64,000 nt of DNA from Eledone cirrhosa (GCA_964016885.1 OZ024748.1:32027595-32091594); one strand, 5' to 3'; positions 50,126 to 62,888 are shown, numbered from the stretch's first letter. Translations and numbers: made by a program. The notes: generated by a model from the sequence alone, not told the origin.

Positions 50126-51182
50126 AATTGATGGAAGCTATGAAGTAGGAAGACATAGTTTGAGGTGATAAAAGCTGACCTCACACAATTGATGGGAGTT
50201 ATGGAGTAGGAAGATCTGGGATGAGGTGATAAAAGCTGACTTGACACAATTGATGGAAACTATGGTGTAAGAAGACATGGGATGAGGTGATAAAAGCTGA
50301 CCTCACCCAATTGATGGAAACTATGGAGTAGGAAGACCTGGGATGAGGTAATAAAAGCTGACCTCACACAATATGGAAGCTATGGAGTAGTAAGACCTGG
50401 GATGAAATGATAAAAGCTGACCTCACACAATTGATGGAAGCTATGGAGTAGGAAGATTTGGGATGAGGTGATAAAAGCTGACCTCACACAATTGATGGAA
50501 GCTATGGAGTAGGAAGACTTGGGATGAGGTGATAAAAGCTGACCTCACACAATTGATGGAAGCTATGGAGTAGGAAGTCCTAGTTTGAGGTGATAAAAGC
50601 TGACCTCAAATAATTGATGGAAGCGATGAAGTAGGAAGACTTGGGATGAAGTGATAAAAGCTATGGAGTAGGGAGATCTAGTTTGAGGTGATAACAGCTG
50701 ACCTCACACAATTGATGGAAGCTATGGAGTAGGAAGACCTGGGATGAGGTGATAAAAGCTGACTTCACACAATTGATGGAAGCTATGGAGTAGGAAGATT
50801 TGGGATGAGGTGATAAAAGCTGACCTCACACAATTGATGGAAGCTATGGAGTAGGAAGACTTGGGATGAGGTGATAAAAGCTGACCTCACACAATTGATG
50901 GAAGCTATGGAGTAGGAAGTCCTAGTTTGAGGTGATAAAAGCTGACCTCAAATAATTGATGGAAGCGATGAAGTAGGAAGACTTGGGATGAAGTGATAAA
51001 AGCTATGGAGTAGGGAGATCTAGTTTGAGGTGATAACAGCTGACCTCACACAATTGATGGAAGCTATGGAGTAGGAAGACCTGAGATGAGGTGATAAAAG
51101 CTGACCTCACACAATTGATGGCAGCTATGGAGTAGGAAGACCTAGTTTGAGGTGATAAAAGCTGACCTCACACAATTGCATT
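50126..51182 (+). repeat. 61-bp LINE-derived minisatellite, long array
   Basis: About 17 tandem units containing GACCTGGGATGAGGTG, AAAGCTGACCTCACACAATT and GATGGAAGCTATGGAGTAGG. In one frame a unit reads R-K-T-W-D-E-V-I-K-A-D-L-T-Q-L, the C-terminal end of the LINE ORFs at 23000 and 31150. The array runs directly into the matching LINE 3' end (51183-51245), which shows its origin. A 342-bp block (50641 and 50983) is itself duplicated. Confidence 0.9.
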
Positions 51183-51436
51183 TCTCAAAGACACAGGATC
51201 GAGATCTTTGGTGTTATACAGTAATATAGAAGACCAGGCTTCCCTAGCATTGGTATCAATGACTCCCACATGGACATCAATACACATCTATATATACACA
51301 CATTACTATATACACACCTAACATATCGAAGGCCCCCGTCGGTCACGAATGACCATGTGATTTACAACTAGAAAGTTCCACTCTGAGGCACAAGTCTGGT
51401 TGTTTGAGGAAGACCAGCAGTAACCCAAGTATAACC
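51183..51436 (+). mobile_element. LINE 3' end and spacer following the minisatellite
   Basis: 51183-51245 reads like the end of the LINE ORF and start of its 3'UTR (GATCGAGATCTTTGG...CAGTAATATAGAAGACC). The rest is unassigned, up to the SINE-tail module at 51437. Confidence 0.6.
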
Positions 51437-51519
51437 CTCTCCACGCCACCGATGTCCAAGTGAAAGGTAATGGCTGATACAGCTTGGAACCAGTGACAAC
51501 ACTACATATATATACACTA
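51437..51519 (-). repeat. SINE-tail module
   Basis: One module (GATGTCCAAGTGAAAGG) with TA spacer, split from the array at 52421 by a mariner insertion. Confidence 0.7.
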
Positions 51520-51521
51520 TA

Positions 51522-52420
<899 letters not shown>

Positions 52421-52868
52421 TATATATATTATATATATACTGTCTACATTATATAGACATTGTGTACAATATATATTATACACTATATATGTTGTCCATA
52501 AGAAAGGCAATGGCTGACACAGCTTGACACCAGTGACATCACAACATATATATACACTATATTATAAATACACTGTGTACAATATACATATATACACTAT
52601 ATAAGATGTTGTCCAAGGGTAAAGCAATGGCTGATACAGCTTGACACCAGTGACATCACAACATATATATACACTGTGTACAATATATATATACACTATA
52701 TATGATGTTGTCCAAGGGAAAGGCAATGGCTCATACAACTTGACACCAGTGACATCACAACATATATATACACTATATATATATTATATATACACTGTGT
52801 ACACTATATATGTTGTCCAAGGGAAAGGCAATGGCTGACACAGCTTGGCACCAGTGACATCACAACAT
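52421..52868 (-). repeat. SINE-tail minisatellite
   Basis: Four modules near 52490, 52607, 52707 and 52812 with TATACACTA-type spacers. Confidence 0.8.
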
Positions 52869-53301
52869 AGTTATATATAACTTATATCCCAGACATCCAT
52901 AGATTATTTCTATTCTAGAGCTATCTCTCTCTTCCCCAATTTCAAAATGTTCTGTTTACATTATTATTATTATCATTCACTTGTTTCCACAACGTATATA
53001 CTTCGACCTTGTTTTTGATATAAACCATGTTGGACATTGTCTCTTTCTCTACAAACTCATCCCTAAGACCCGCCATTACCTCCCCTTTCTCTCACTCATT
53101 CATTTTAGTGTTTACGAAGGTAGGTGACCATCTTCGAAATTCTTACATATTTGCCTTGTCTAATATGCCTACTTATATCTGCTTATTTCCCCCGAATCTC
53201 CTGTGATGATATATGTCATGATGGCTACCTATCTCACAATTTCCCACTCACCAACATAGGCTATTTGACCAATCAAACCTCAGCAACATGTCCTTACCCA
53301 T
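52869..53301. other. unassigned region
   Basis: No domain recognised. Its position before the 49-bp repeats and LINE D, and its pyrimidine-rich text, would suit a LINE 5'UTR, but this is a guess. Confidence 0.3.
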
Positions 53302-53546
53302 TACCAGCCCCAACAAACTCTGCCATTACTACTACTGTCCTTCTAGCCCTTACCAGCCCCAACAAACTCTGCCATTACTACTACTGTCCTTCTAGCCCTT
53401 ACCAGCCCCATCAAACTCTGCCATTAATACTACTGTCCTTCTAGACCTTACCAGCCCCAACAAACTCTGCCATTACTACTACTGTCCTTCTAGCCCTTAC
53501 TAGCCCCAACAAACTCTGTCATTACTACTACTGTCCTTCTAGCCCT
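53302..53546. repeat. 49-bp tandem repeat, five copies
   Basis: CCAGCCCCAACAAACTCTGC recurs at 53304, 53353, 53402, 53451 and 53500, exactly 49 bp apart. The copies are almost identical. Confidence 0.95.
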
Positions 53547-53609
53547 GCACCAAAGAATTCTTGTTTACTATTATGTATGGAGGAGCGAAGGATAAATGGA
53601 ACAACCCGA

Positions 53610-54993
53610 ATAAATAAATGAATATGAATCCGCGAGTTACCAAGCACCCATGCGAAGCTTTAATTCAGAGACAGGAAGCATACACACTCCCGTGCAAAAA
53701 TTCACCCTCTCCCACAAATGATGACAAATGTCCAAAACTGAGTTGGCAGCATCAACGTAAGCACAATGAATGGAAGGGAAGGAGAAATTATAGACATGTT
53801 AGAGTGAAAGGATATTGACGTATGCTGTGTGCAAGAGACTAGATGGAGAGGAGAGTCCGCTAAAGTCCTTGTAGGCAAAAGTTAGTGCTACAAATTTTTC
53901 TGAGTGGGAAATGACAATGAGATGGGTGATGTAGGTATACTATTAGCTGACAAATGAGTAGATAAGGTAATAACCACACATATTGTTAACCAGGTAATAC
54001 TAGAGGGTGTCATACCAAAGGATTGGTGCAGCAGCATCACCGTCAACTGCTAAAAGGGTAAAGGAGATGCACTAGATAGAAGAAACTATAGAGGTATAAA
54101 GCTGATGGACCCGGTCATGAAAGTAATGGAAAGTGTCATAGCACAGTTGATCAGGGACTGGGTAAAACTAGGTTAGATGCAGTTTGGGCTTGTGCCACGA
54201 AAAAGTACCACTGATGCTCTATTACTTATGATGCAGTTACAGGAAAAGTACCTAGCTTAATGTAAGCCGCTCTACCTGGCTCTTGTCGATCTGGAAAAAG
54301 CCTTCAACAGAGTGCCCCATGCTATAAGCTGGTCGGCTCTTAGAAAACTAGGAGTAGATGAATGGCTTGGGAAAGCTGTACAAGCCATGTATAGAGGAGC
54401 AGTCAGTAAAGTTAGGCTTGACAATTACTATAGCGAGGAATTTAGCATACGGGTCGGTGTCCACCAGGGCTCTGTTCTTAGCCCTCTCCTGTTTATTATT
54501 GTATTGCAGGCTATAACAGAGGAGTTTAAGACCTGATGCCCATAGGAACTCCTATATGCGGATGATCTTACACTTATAGCTGAATCTATGGCAGAACTAA
54601 AGAAACAAGCACCACCAAACTCTGGGAGAGCTCTGTAGAAACAATAGACAGCTTTTGCTACCTAGGTGACCGAATGAGCAGCGGAGGTTGCTGTTCTGAA
54701 AGTACAGTAACCAGAGTAACAACGGGATTGAAGAAGTTCAGGGAGCTACTGCCACTGCTAGCTGCAAAAGGCTTTTCCCTCAAAATGAAAGGCAGACAGT
54801 ATTATGCGTGCATACGAACAGCAATGTTACATAGTAGTGAGACCTGGGCACTGTCTGTAGAAGACTTGCGTAGATTAGAAAGAAACGAAGCTTGCATGCT
54901 CCGATGGATGTGTAATAGTAATATACGTGAACCGCAAAGCATAAACAAATTGAGAAAGAGACTGGGCATAAGAGGAATCAAATGCTGTGTGCA
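53610..54993 (+). mobile_element. LINE D, degraded endonuclease/RT retrotransposon
   Basis: Contains the endonuclease N-terminus (V-C-C-V-Q-E-T-R-W-R-G-E near 53825), a deletion joining it to the RT core at 53975, RT motifs including L-V-D-L-E-K-A-F-N, G-V-H-Q-G-S-V-L-S-P and Y-A-D-D (54555), a second deletion near 54600, and the C-terminal domain (54674-54990). It ends abruptly at 54993 against block G. Many stops. Confidence 0.8.
54312..54536 (+). pseudogene. LINE D reverse transcriptase fragment
   Basis: A 74-codon open stretch spanning the RT palm between motif A and Y-A-D-D, with G-V-H-Q-G-S-V-L-S-P-L-L-F. It ends at a TGA just before the Y-A-D-D segment. Confidence 0.8.
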
Positions 54994-55000
54994 TTGTTTT
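54674..55000 (+). pseudogene. LINE D C-terminal domain
   Basis: Frame with S-E-S-T-V-T-R, L-L-P-L-L-A-A-K-G-F-S-L, S-E-T-W-A-L and L-R-W-M-C-N-S-N-I-R-E. It reads on into block G and is truncated there. Confidence 0.75.
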
Positions 55001-56195
55001 CATAGTTTAAGCCTTAAAATACCTCTCCGACACGCTTTAAGTACATATAAACTCATTAAAACACACTTTTGTATTTAAACACCAAAAACAACCAGTAACG
55101 ATCGTATAGAAACTACCATCAACTATCATACCACAAGTTACCAATGAGAACCATTGCCAGCCACGGTAGCCACTTGGTAATACACTGCACATCTCCCGTC
55201 AATCTATGAAGGGTTTGTAGTAAATTAGAGAAAAACACAATCAGTAAAACAGTAATCGAATGAAAAATAGAAACATGTTTTCATAGTTAAAGCCTTAAGA
55301 TGTCCCTTCCTTAAGATATACACTTTAATAACATTGAAACTTATTTAATAAGTTTAAAATTTAAACACTTTTTTATTCAGACGTACCGCGATGAGAAAAT
55401 AGTGAACCGCGATATAGCGGGGGATTACTGTATACATACACACACACAACATACATCTATCTATATACACTCGTAATATTTATTTCGATTTTTGACATTA
55501 AAATATTGACTGAGGGTGCGACAACTGTTTCTTGTTTGAGGTTGTTCCAGTGGTTGAAATATAGACGGAGGTATTTTAAATAATAAAGACAGTCATGATA
55601 ACAATATATTTTATATCACATGTAACAGTGGAATCTGCTGATTGAAAAATAACACATCAACATTTCAGTTTGGAAGTGTTTTTCTATATATAAAAGTGGA
55701 GGAAGAAATATATTTTTCTAATGTTGTTATATATATTTTCACCTGTATATAATTACTGGATCGTTGTAGGGTTCACATAATTATATTATTTACACACATT
55801 AATATAGACATTAAGTAAATCTTTGTCAACTTACCTCCTTCACATATAATCAATGTGTTGTGTTGTTAGGTTTTACTAAACAACCAAAGAAATAATCTCT
55901 TTGTTATCAAATTAGAAGTTTCAAAGATGTTATCAGCTTTATTTCACGACATTAGCGTTGGTGTATATTCTTCATCTTTAGTCATAAATTGGTATCTTGT
56001 TAGAATGAAGTAGTGAGGATGACTTTATGTCTTTAGCTACAGATTTGATAGGAAATATATATATATTAGGTTGATATGTGGTCTAAAATATATATATTGT
56101 CTATAAATGATGTACTGGTGAAATAGTAGGTTTACTACTACAGACTGTAATGGAACTCTTAGTAGACACAGTCTGGGGCAGAAAATTGTGTATAT
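54996..56195. repeat. block G, unit 3
   Basis: Copy of 25447-26747 with the CCGCGATATAGCGGGGGATT end motif at 55404-55432. Confidence 0.7.
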
Positions 56196-56200
56196 ATATA

Positions 56201-56458
56201 TAATTGTTACACAAGATATAATTAGATTAATTAAAGTTATAATGAAGACAGCAAGTACGCGGTGTCATCGGGAATGTTTCAACTCACGTCCGGTGTCAAA
56301 CGTTAAAAGTCCCTGATATAATTTAATACCTTCAGACACAGTTCTAATCGTATTTAATTAATTGTAAATCATAAAATATCAATTATATATCAATAAAAAA
56401 AACCTCTACGTAGTCTCTCTAACTGCTAGAAATAGCAGTGATATTATCCATTACAACT

Positions 56459-56526
<68 letters not shown>
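56201..56526. repeat. block A, unit 4 (first part) with (CT)n(TA)n
   Basis: Same opening sequence as 11788, ending in a CT run (56459-56491) and a TA run (56492-56527). Confidence 0.75.
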
Positions 56527-56532
<6 letters not shown>

Positions 56533-56697
56533 CGTAATAAACAATATAAGGCAATTATTTCATTTACCAGTGGTTTCTTAAAAGCAAGGATTTTTTTCAT
56601 TCTGATGATTGAAAGCAAAAAATTTTTTTGCTTTTTTTGCTTTTAAGAAACCACTGGTAAATGGAATAATTGCCTTATGTTGTTTATTACATAACTA
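56527..56697. repeat. foldback element, ~61-bp arms
   Basis: Left arm 56527-56587 and right arm 56637-56697 are inverted copies, with TAGTTA...TAACTA ends. Homologous to the foldback at 31841. Confidence 0.85.
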
Positions 56698-56869
56698 TTA
56701 AGCTCTGTTACCTACATAGAGCACTCTCTTTTCCTGGACTTTTCCGACGGAATTACTTCATTCATACATATATATATATATAGTAATATTAATAAATTTG
56801 AAGACTAAAATCCAAAGCGGGCTCGATAAGGATAAATATATATCAGATATATAAGAACCGTAGAGCAAA

Positions 56870-56961
<92 letters not shown>
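56698..56961. repeat. foldback flank and long (TA)n
   Basis: AGAGCACTCTC...TTCCGACGGAA phrase, then a TA array at 56873-56961. Confidence 0.75.
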
Positions 56962-56968
<7 letters not shown>

Positions 56969-57300
56969 AGATCAAAAGATGGTTAAAGGAGTTCAATATA
57001 TTTTATTATGCGCATTTCAAAAACAAACATCATCAAACAATAATATTTGTGTTTTCATCAGATAAAACAGGAGAACATGATATGAAGGCTAAAAAAAGCA
57101 CTTGTTGATAGTGCAGTTTTAAATCAACATATATGTTGATTTAAAACTGCACTATCAACAAGTGCTTTTTTAGCCTTCATATCATGTTCTCCTGTTTTAT
57201 CTGATGAAAACACAAATATTATTGTTTGATGATGTTTGTTTTTGAAATGCGCATAATAAAATATATTGAACTCCTTTAACCATCTTTTGATCTTATATTA
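56962..57300. repeat. 339-bp near-perfect palindrome
   Basis: The two ~169-bp halves are reverse complements, with a single A-run length difference found by eye. The centre is at CAACATATATGTTG (57125-57138), with no spacer. It sits between TA microsatellites. Confidence 0.9.
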
Positions 57301-58080
57301 TGCATACTCCAGTCCCACAAACTGTAGAGTGCTTCTTATCCGATATCTGCATTGCTTTATTGTACTACAATAAAACTCACCTCCTACATTATATATATAT
57401 ATATATATTAATATTTGCTCTACGGTTCTTATATAATTTATTAATTCTTCATAGACCCACAAAGTGACCGGTTGCAACATATATATCTATAACTTTATGT
57501 AACATATATATCTATAACTTTATGTATATGTAAACATTATATTTAATAATCTCCCGTTAGGTTGAGATACAATTTGGCGATATTTGGCTGCGGTTTCTAG
57601 CAACAAGCCTACCCGCCGTAAGCAACCAATCACATTCTTTCTAACTTGACCACTGCCACATTGCGGTTCTTAGCCATTTTTAAATCTAATTTTGGCGCGA
57701 TCACTTTGGAAAACTAAGTGTCTAATTTTGAGTTTGTCTCCTGATGAATCCGAACTCTGGGCATTTCCTATTAATTGGATGTCTAAAAATACGGATGAAA
57801 CCTTCGTAGAGATATAATTACGGTATGTATACATTTCTTCTAAGTTTGAATTTACACCTAATTGTGTATGGTTGATGGTATGTTTAGTCAGTTTCTACAT
57901 GCTGTCGAAATGTTGGATACATACTCTATTGGGGCCACCGCGAAGAGGCCACATTCGGTTATTTGTCGGAGATTTCTTCATAAGAGCCTTTATTCTTATA
58001 GCTTGGTCTAATTGATTTTTTATATAGTTAATTATGCTGATTGGGAGAGGAAATGGTATATATTTTATCTAATAATTCTA
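57301..58080. other. unassigned DNA in block A of unit 4
   Basis: Contains a phrase GTAGAGTGCTTCTTATCCGA repeated near 58885 and a TA run at 57391-57409. No coding domain. Confidence 0.4.
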
Positions 58081-59093
58081 AAAACATGATTTATGATATA
58101 TATATATATACACACATATTTGTATATATGAATATATATGTGTGTGTATGTGTATATATGGCTGTGTGTGTTTACACGTATGCATGGTGTATATGTACGT
58201 TTGGTGAACATATGTGTATTTACCTGTAGGTATGTATGAGTGTGCGTTCCATACGCATTTATGCGTGTATATTTATATATGTATATATAATTATATGCAC
58301 ACACACTAACATATATTTATATGTGAATTTGGTGTATACGTTCGTACGTGTGCGGGTATATGTGTCGCCCCGGTTTACCTCCGTATGCATACATGGTCTG
58401 TGTTTTCGCATATGCACGTGTATAATTGTGTGTATGTATATATTTAATTATTATTACTTTTATGATTTTAATAACCTCTCATTTTCGTTCAACTAATTTA
58501 TTTACATTATTCTGAAAACCAAAGCCGAGAATCATTCAGTTTCCTAAATAATATATTAGTCTACGACTCCATTTATACCATAAACGTGGTTTTGTCTTTA
58601 CGTGTAATTGTTGTCAACGCTCCACATAACGAGTATTATCTTCGCTTTTTTCCGTTCATTGCCAGGGAACGTCTTCACGAACCAAAGTATCGTCCTCCTG
58701 TTTTCATTCAGTTGCAACGTTTTTCGAAATATTTACTTCTGCGTTCACAGATTGATTTTTTTAGTTTCAGAAGATCCTGTTAAGGGTGAAAGCAGCGATT
58801 CTTTGCTTAAACTATAATCTATTATTTTAATATATATATATATATAATATAAGATCAAAAAGATGGTTAAAAGAGCACTCTACAAACTGTAGAGTGCTAC
58901 TTATCCGATATCTGCATTGCTTTATTGTACTACAATAAAACTCACCCCCTACATTATATATATATATATATACACGTATATCTCAAGGGTGGTACCACAG
59001 CATGGCCTCAGCCAGATGGCTGGAACAGGTAAAATATATATGTGTATATCCATATATTGTATTTATCCTCATCACAATTTAAACTCCATTTTA
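58081..59093. repeat. block A, unit 4 (second part)
   Basis: TG/TATG-rich stretch and conserved tail (GCCAGGGAACGTC at ~58661), like 12080-12680. A second copy of the 57301-57400 phrase follows at 58846-58970. Confidence 0.7.
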
Positions 59094-60690
59094 CATGCTA
59101 GCATGGGTCAGACGAGTGGTCCTCTTGCTCATGCAAGAACCATTTCTGGTTGGTTTCTACGGCTGAATGCCCTTCCTAACTCCAACAACATTTACAGGGT
59201 GGAACTGGTATTTATTGTTGTGTTGCTAACATGACCGACCTACAGGGTGGACTGGGTGCTATTCGTTGTCTCACCATCATGATAACCACCTAACAGAGCA
59301 CACTGGGTGCTCTTTGTCATTTCACCAATTTGACCACTTTGAAGGGTGGTTCGGGTGCCTTCAGTCTTGCCACTAGCATTACTACTTTACAGAGTGGGCT
59401 AGGGGCCTCCTGTCATGTCTACCTCACAGGGTGGACTGGGTGCTTTTTTGTCATGTCACCTGCATGGCTACCTTGCAGGGAGGGTTAGGTGCTCTTTTGT
59501 CATATTACCTAACAGAGAGGACTCGGTGTTCTTTTGTCATGACACTTGCATGACCACCTTACAGGGTTGCCTGAGGGTTTAGCCATTTCAGCATCATTGG
59601 AGGAGAGCATGTTAAGCTTTCCATACTTGTATACATGGGTTGCTCAAGAGAGGTGATTCAGATGTGAAAGTGGGGGTGGGGATTGGAGAGGTATGTCAGG
59701 GTGGTGTACTTAGCTGGTAAGGGGGTGGAGTGTTAAGATATGGAGAGGAGGAAAATTGGACATACTTCAAACCACTTAATGTTGCTTCATCCCGTGCACA
59801 TGGGAATGCAGGTCTCCTGCAGTACTGTATAATGCCAGAGATTTCAATCCTGTGTCATCACCTTTGAGAGGTACAATGGTGTCAGGTCAATTTTTACCTC
59901 CTCATCCCAAGAATTTTTAGGTCTTCCTCTTCCATCAATTTCGAGCACATCACATGTCCATAACAATGCAATCTACGCTCTTGCTACTGTATCTTATCCC
60001 TCTTATACCAGAGTTCTCTCAGTTTATTAACATTTTGTTCTTCATGTATATTAATATTACACATCCATTGGAGAAATCAAGCTTCATTTCTATCCAATCT
60101 TTGGAGGTTATGTGCACACACCACCCACATCTCATTGCAATGCAGCATTACTGTTCATATGCAGAAATCAATTTGATGAAACAACCTTTTGTAGCTAGCA
60201 GCAGTAGAAGTAGCACCCTAAACCCCTGCCATCTTGTTCTTAGTGTACTTTCAGAACACCTACCTACACTGCTAATTTGGTCCCCCAGGTAATAGAAACT
60301 GTCAACTGCTTCTATGGAACCCATTAAATGTTTGATAGAGCTTGTCTCCTAAAAGTGATTGCTGTTTACTGCTCCAGTGCAATGACCCCTTGTAAAATCT
60401 ACATTCTTAGCTAACTCAATGTATCCCACTAAATCTTGTGTACCCATAGTCTATTTAGTGTAAATAATGTTTCATACACATAACATCTATGTGTGACCAT
60501 AAGTCCACTTATGGCACCACTGTTTATTGGGGTGAGCACTTCCAAACAGACCCTTCATTGGGCATGCTGACAAATATTAAAAGGAAGTTCTTTCCTTCAA
60601 CAATTTTCACCCCAAACAGACGACATTTTCATATTGTCGAAAAGGGAGGTAAATCCTTTGTGGTGAAATTGTCAGGCTTAATTATATATG
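59094..60690 (-). mobile_element. non-LTR retrotransposon remnant E, unit 4
   Basis: Copy of 12812-14402: 3'UTR at 59094-59590 and C-terminal coding remnants to 60690 on the minus strand. Confidence 0.7.
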
Positions 60691-60691
60691 T

Positions 60692-61273
60692 AATTAGACA
60701 CACATAGAACTGGTTGATAGCTTTTGCAATCCAGGTGACTTAATTAGCAGTGGAGGAGGCTGCTCTGAAAGATGAATAGTTAGAATAAGGATAGGATGGA
60801 AAAAGTTTGGAGCGCTACTGCAACAGTTGACCACAAAAGGTTTCTCTCTCTGTACAAAATGATGACTGTATGACACATGTGGGTGATGTGCAATGATGCA
60901 TGGTAACGAAACAAGGGCTGTGACTGCAGAGGATATGTAGACTGGAGAGAAATTAAACAACCCTGCTTTGTAGGATATGTTACGTAAGTGTGAGAGAAAG
61001 GCAGAGCTTGGACAAGTTCAAAAAGAAGCTGGGTTTAAGAGTGTTATGAAGTGGTGTGTAAGAGAGAAGACTGTGTTTGTACTGACATGGGATGAACATG
61101 GATAATGAGCACTGGGTGATCAAGTGCCAGGAAATCCCAGTAGAAGGAAGCCATAGTAGAGGTAGACCAAGAAAGACCTATACAGAGGCTGTGTGAACTG
61201 ACTTCAAATCACTGACTCTCACAGAGGACATGACAAAGTAACACGACAAGTTGAAAGATGCCATGTTGAGAAG
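60692..61273 (+). mobile_element. non-LTR retrotransposon remnant F, unit 4 (left part)
   Basis: Copy of 15889-16545, split by the solo LTR. It resumes at 61694-61765. Confidence 0.7.
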
Positions 61274-61693
61274 GACCTATAACAGTGTACTGGTGTGTAT
61301 GAATATAACAAGACACTAGGTTGTGTATATAACGTTTAATTAACAATTTGCAGTTATGTAGAACAGTATAGTTGACAAGTCAATGAAAGTAGATGAAAGA
61401 ATGAAGTAAAGTTATTTGTTACCATTTTGAAGTTAGCTCGCAAGAGGCCATGTTAGGGTTGCCAGAAGAACGCGCCTGGCCGAAGGGCCAGGCACGTTAG
61501 AAGGCCAGGAACCGAAAGGCAAATGAGAGAGAGAGAGCTGAAAGTTATTCCCTTTATAGGTCCTGGGGCAGAAGTGACAACAAGGGCTCTGCCACCCCAA
61601 CGGGAAGCAACTCCAAATACTTCCTGTCTAGAAAGCGTTACTCTATTGGTGATGTCATCGTCACAACAAGGGAGGCAACTCTTGCTACAGACC
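61274..61693 (-). mobile_element. solo LTR with GACC target duplication
   Basis: A 412-bp LTR (61278-61689) related to those at 6768 and 28696, flanked by GACC on both sides. The uninterrupted target (AGGACCTGTCC) is seen in unit 3 near 45738, so insertion and loss of the interior followed the duplication. Confidence 0.85.
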
Positions 61694-61765
61694 TGTCCAA
61701 CCAAGCAAGCATGGAAAAACGGACATAAAAACAGTGATGATGTTGACGAAGATGACGTACATATA
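61694..61765 (+). mobile_element. remnant F, unit 4 (right part)
   Basis: Continues the sequence interrupted at 61273, ending GATGATGTTGACGAAGATGA. Confidence 0.65.
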
Positions 61766-61976
61766 CACACATACATACACAAATAAATCAAATACAGATA
61801 TGCACATGCTTATATACAAACACAGATACAAACATATAAATGGACACAAATTTCAACACACATACATTCACATATGTACAGCGTATGTAAATTCTGACTG
61901 CTACAGTTTTGTCGGCAAAACTCTTGGTTACAACTTCTACAAATAAAATGAAAGAAGAATTTCTTAGTAAAACAGT

Positions 61977-61982
61977 TTTATT
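61977..61982 (-). promoter_or_regulatory. poly(A) signal AATAAA, unit 4
   Basis: Conserved hexamer, although the gene it would serve is missing. Confidence 0.4.
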
Positions 61983-62079
61983 CAAAATATTAACATTGGT
62001 GGCACTATTTTGGGTGAGTGATATGGTTTTTATCTTCTCAGATTGTGTTTGTGTTGCATCAAGTGACCTTTACAAGACA

Positions 62080-62500
62080 TCACATCGATCTAGTTCCTTT
62101 CCTGTATGTGTTAGTGTCTAGTGAAGTCACAACATTTAGAAAAGGATTTACCACAGACATCAGTGATATGGTTCCTTTCCTGTATATGTTAGTCTGTAGT
62201 GAAGCCACAACATTTAGAAAATTATTTAACACAAACATCACAGTGATATAGTTCCTCTCCTGTATATGTTGGTGTCTAGTGAAGCCATAACATTTAGAGA
62301 AGGATTTACCAGACATCAGTGATATGGTTCCTCTCCTGTATATGTTAGTGTCTAGTGAAGCCACTACATTTAGAGAAGGATTTATCACAGACATCACAAT
62401 GATATGGTTCCTCTCCTGTATGTGTTAGTGTCTAGTGAAGCCACAACATTTAGAGAATGATTTACTAAATATATCAAAGTGATATGGCTTCCCAGCTGTA
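62080..62500 (-). pseudogene. decayed C2H2 finger repeats; unit 4 gene truncated
   Basis: Five decayed finger repeats on the minus strand with starts about 80 bp apart (GTTCC at 62093, 62171, 62251, 62327, 62407). Homology to the other units stops at ~62500, where their finger arrays would follow, so the gene body is lost. Confidence 0.8.
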
Positions 62501-62888
62501 TCTGTTAGACACGCAGTGACTAACAACAGAATGTTTTAAGTCTGCATGTCTGACATATATGCGTAGCTTGTGAATAAAAAATTCAAGGGGTTTCGCTGGC
62601 CGTGGTGATCCCTCCGAAACATGTTTTGTAATGTATCGTCGTATTGGCTAATTTCATCGCCTTATTGGCTAATCAAGCAATGAGAGTAATTGTTGCTCAA
62701 AAGCATCGGCCATTTTGTTTGCACGTTTATTTATCATTTCGCTTTTGAATCTTCCTCCTGTATTTCGTCGTTTATCATCAAAATATTTTTCTCTTTTTGG
62801 TAAGTTTTATTATTAATTTATATATGATTTTTTAAATTTATATGAACTATTTTTTTTCAGTTCGTTATAACATGCTTATATTGGTTGT
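62501..62888 (+). promoter_or_regulatory. candidate promoter and first exon with splice donor
   Basis: Two ATTGGCTAAT motifs (near 62644 and 62664; inverted CCAAT, the NF-Y site) precede a stretch with little structure, ending TTTTTG|GTAAGTTTTATT at ~62800, a good 5' splice site. This could be a noncoding first exon of a gene beyond the window. No coding frame supports it. Confidence 0.35.

Noticed and set aside
57742..57840. Hammerhead-ribozyme-like core (CTGATGA, AATCCG...CGGAT, GAAAC)
   Set aside because: Stem II can form, but the bases before CTGATGA do not pair with those after the candidate cleavage site in either topology, so the fold is incomplete.
62080..62397. 105-codon minus-strand frame without domain
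   Set aside because: Out-of-frame reading of the decayed finger repeats.
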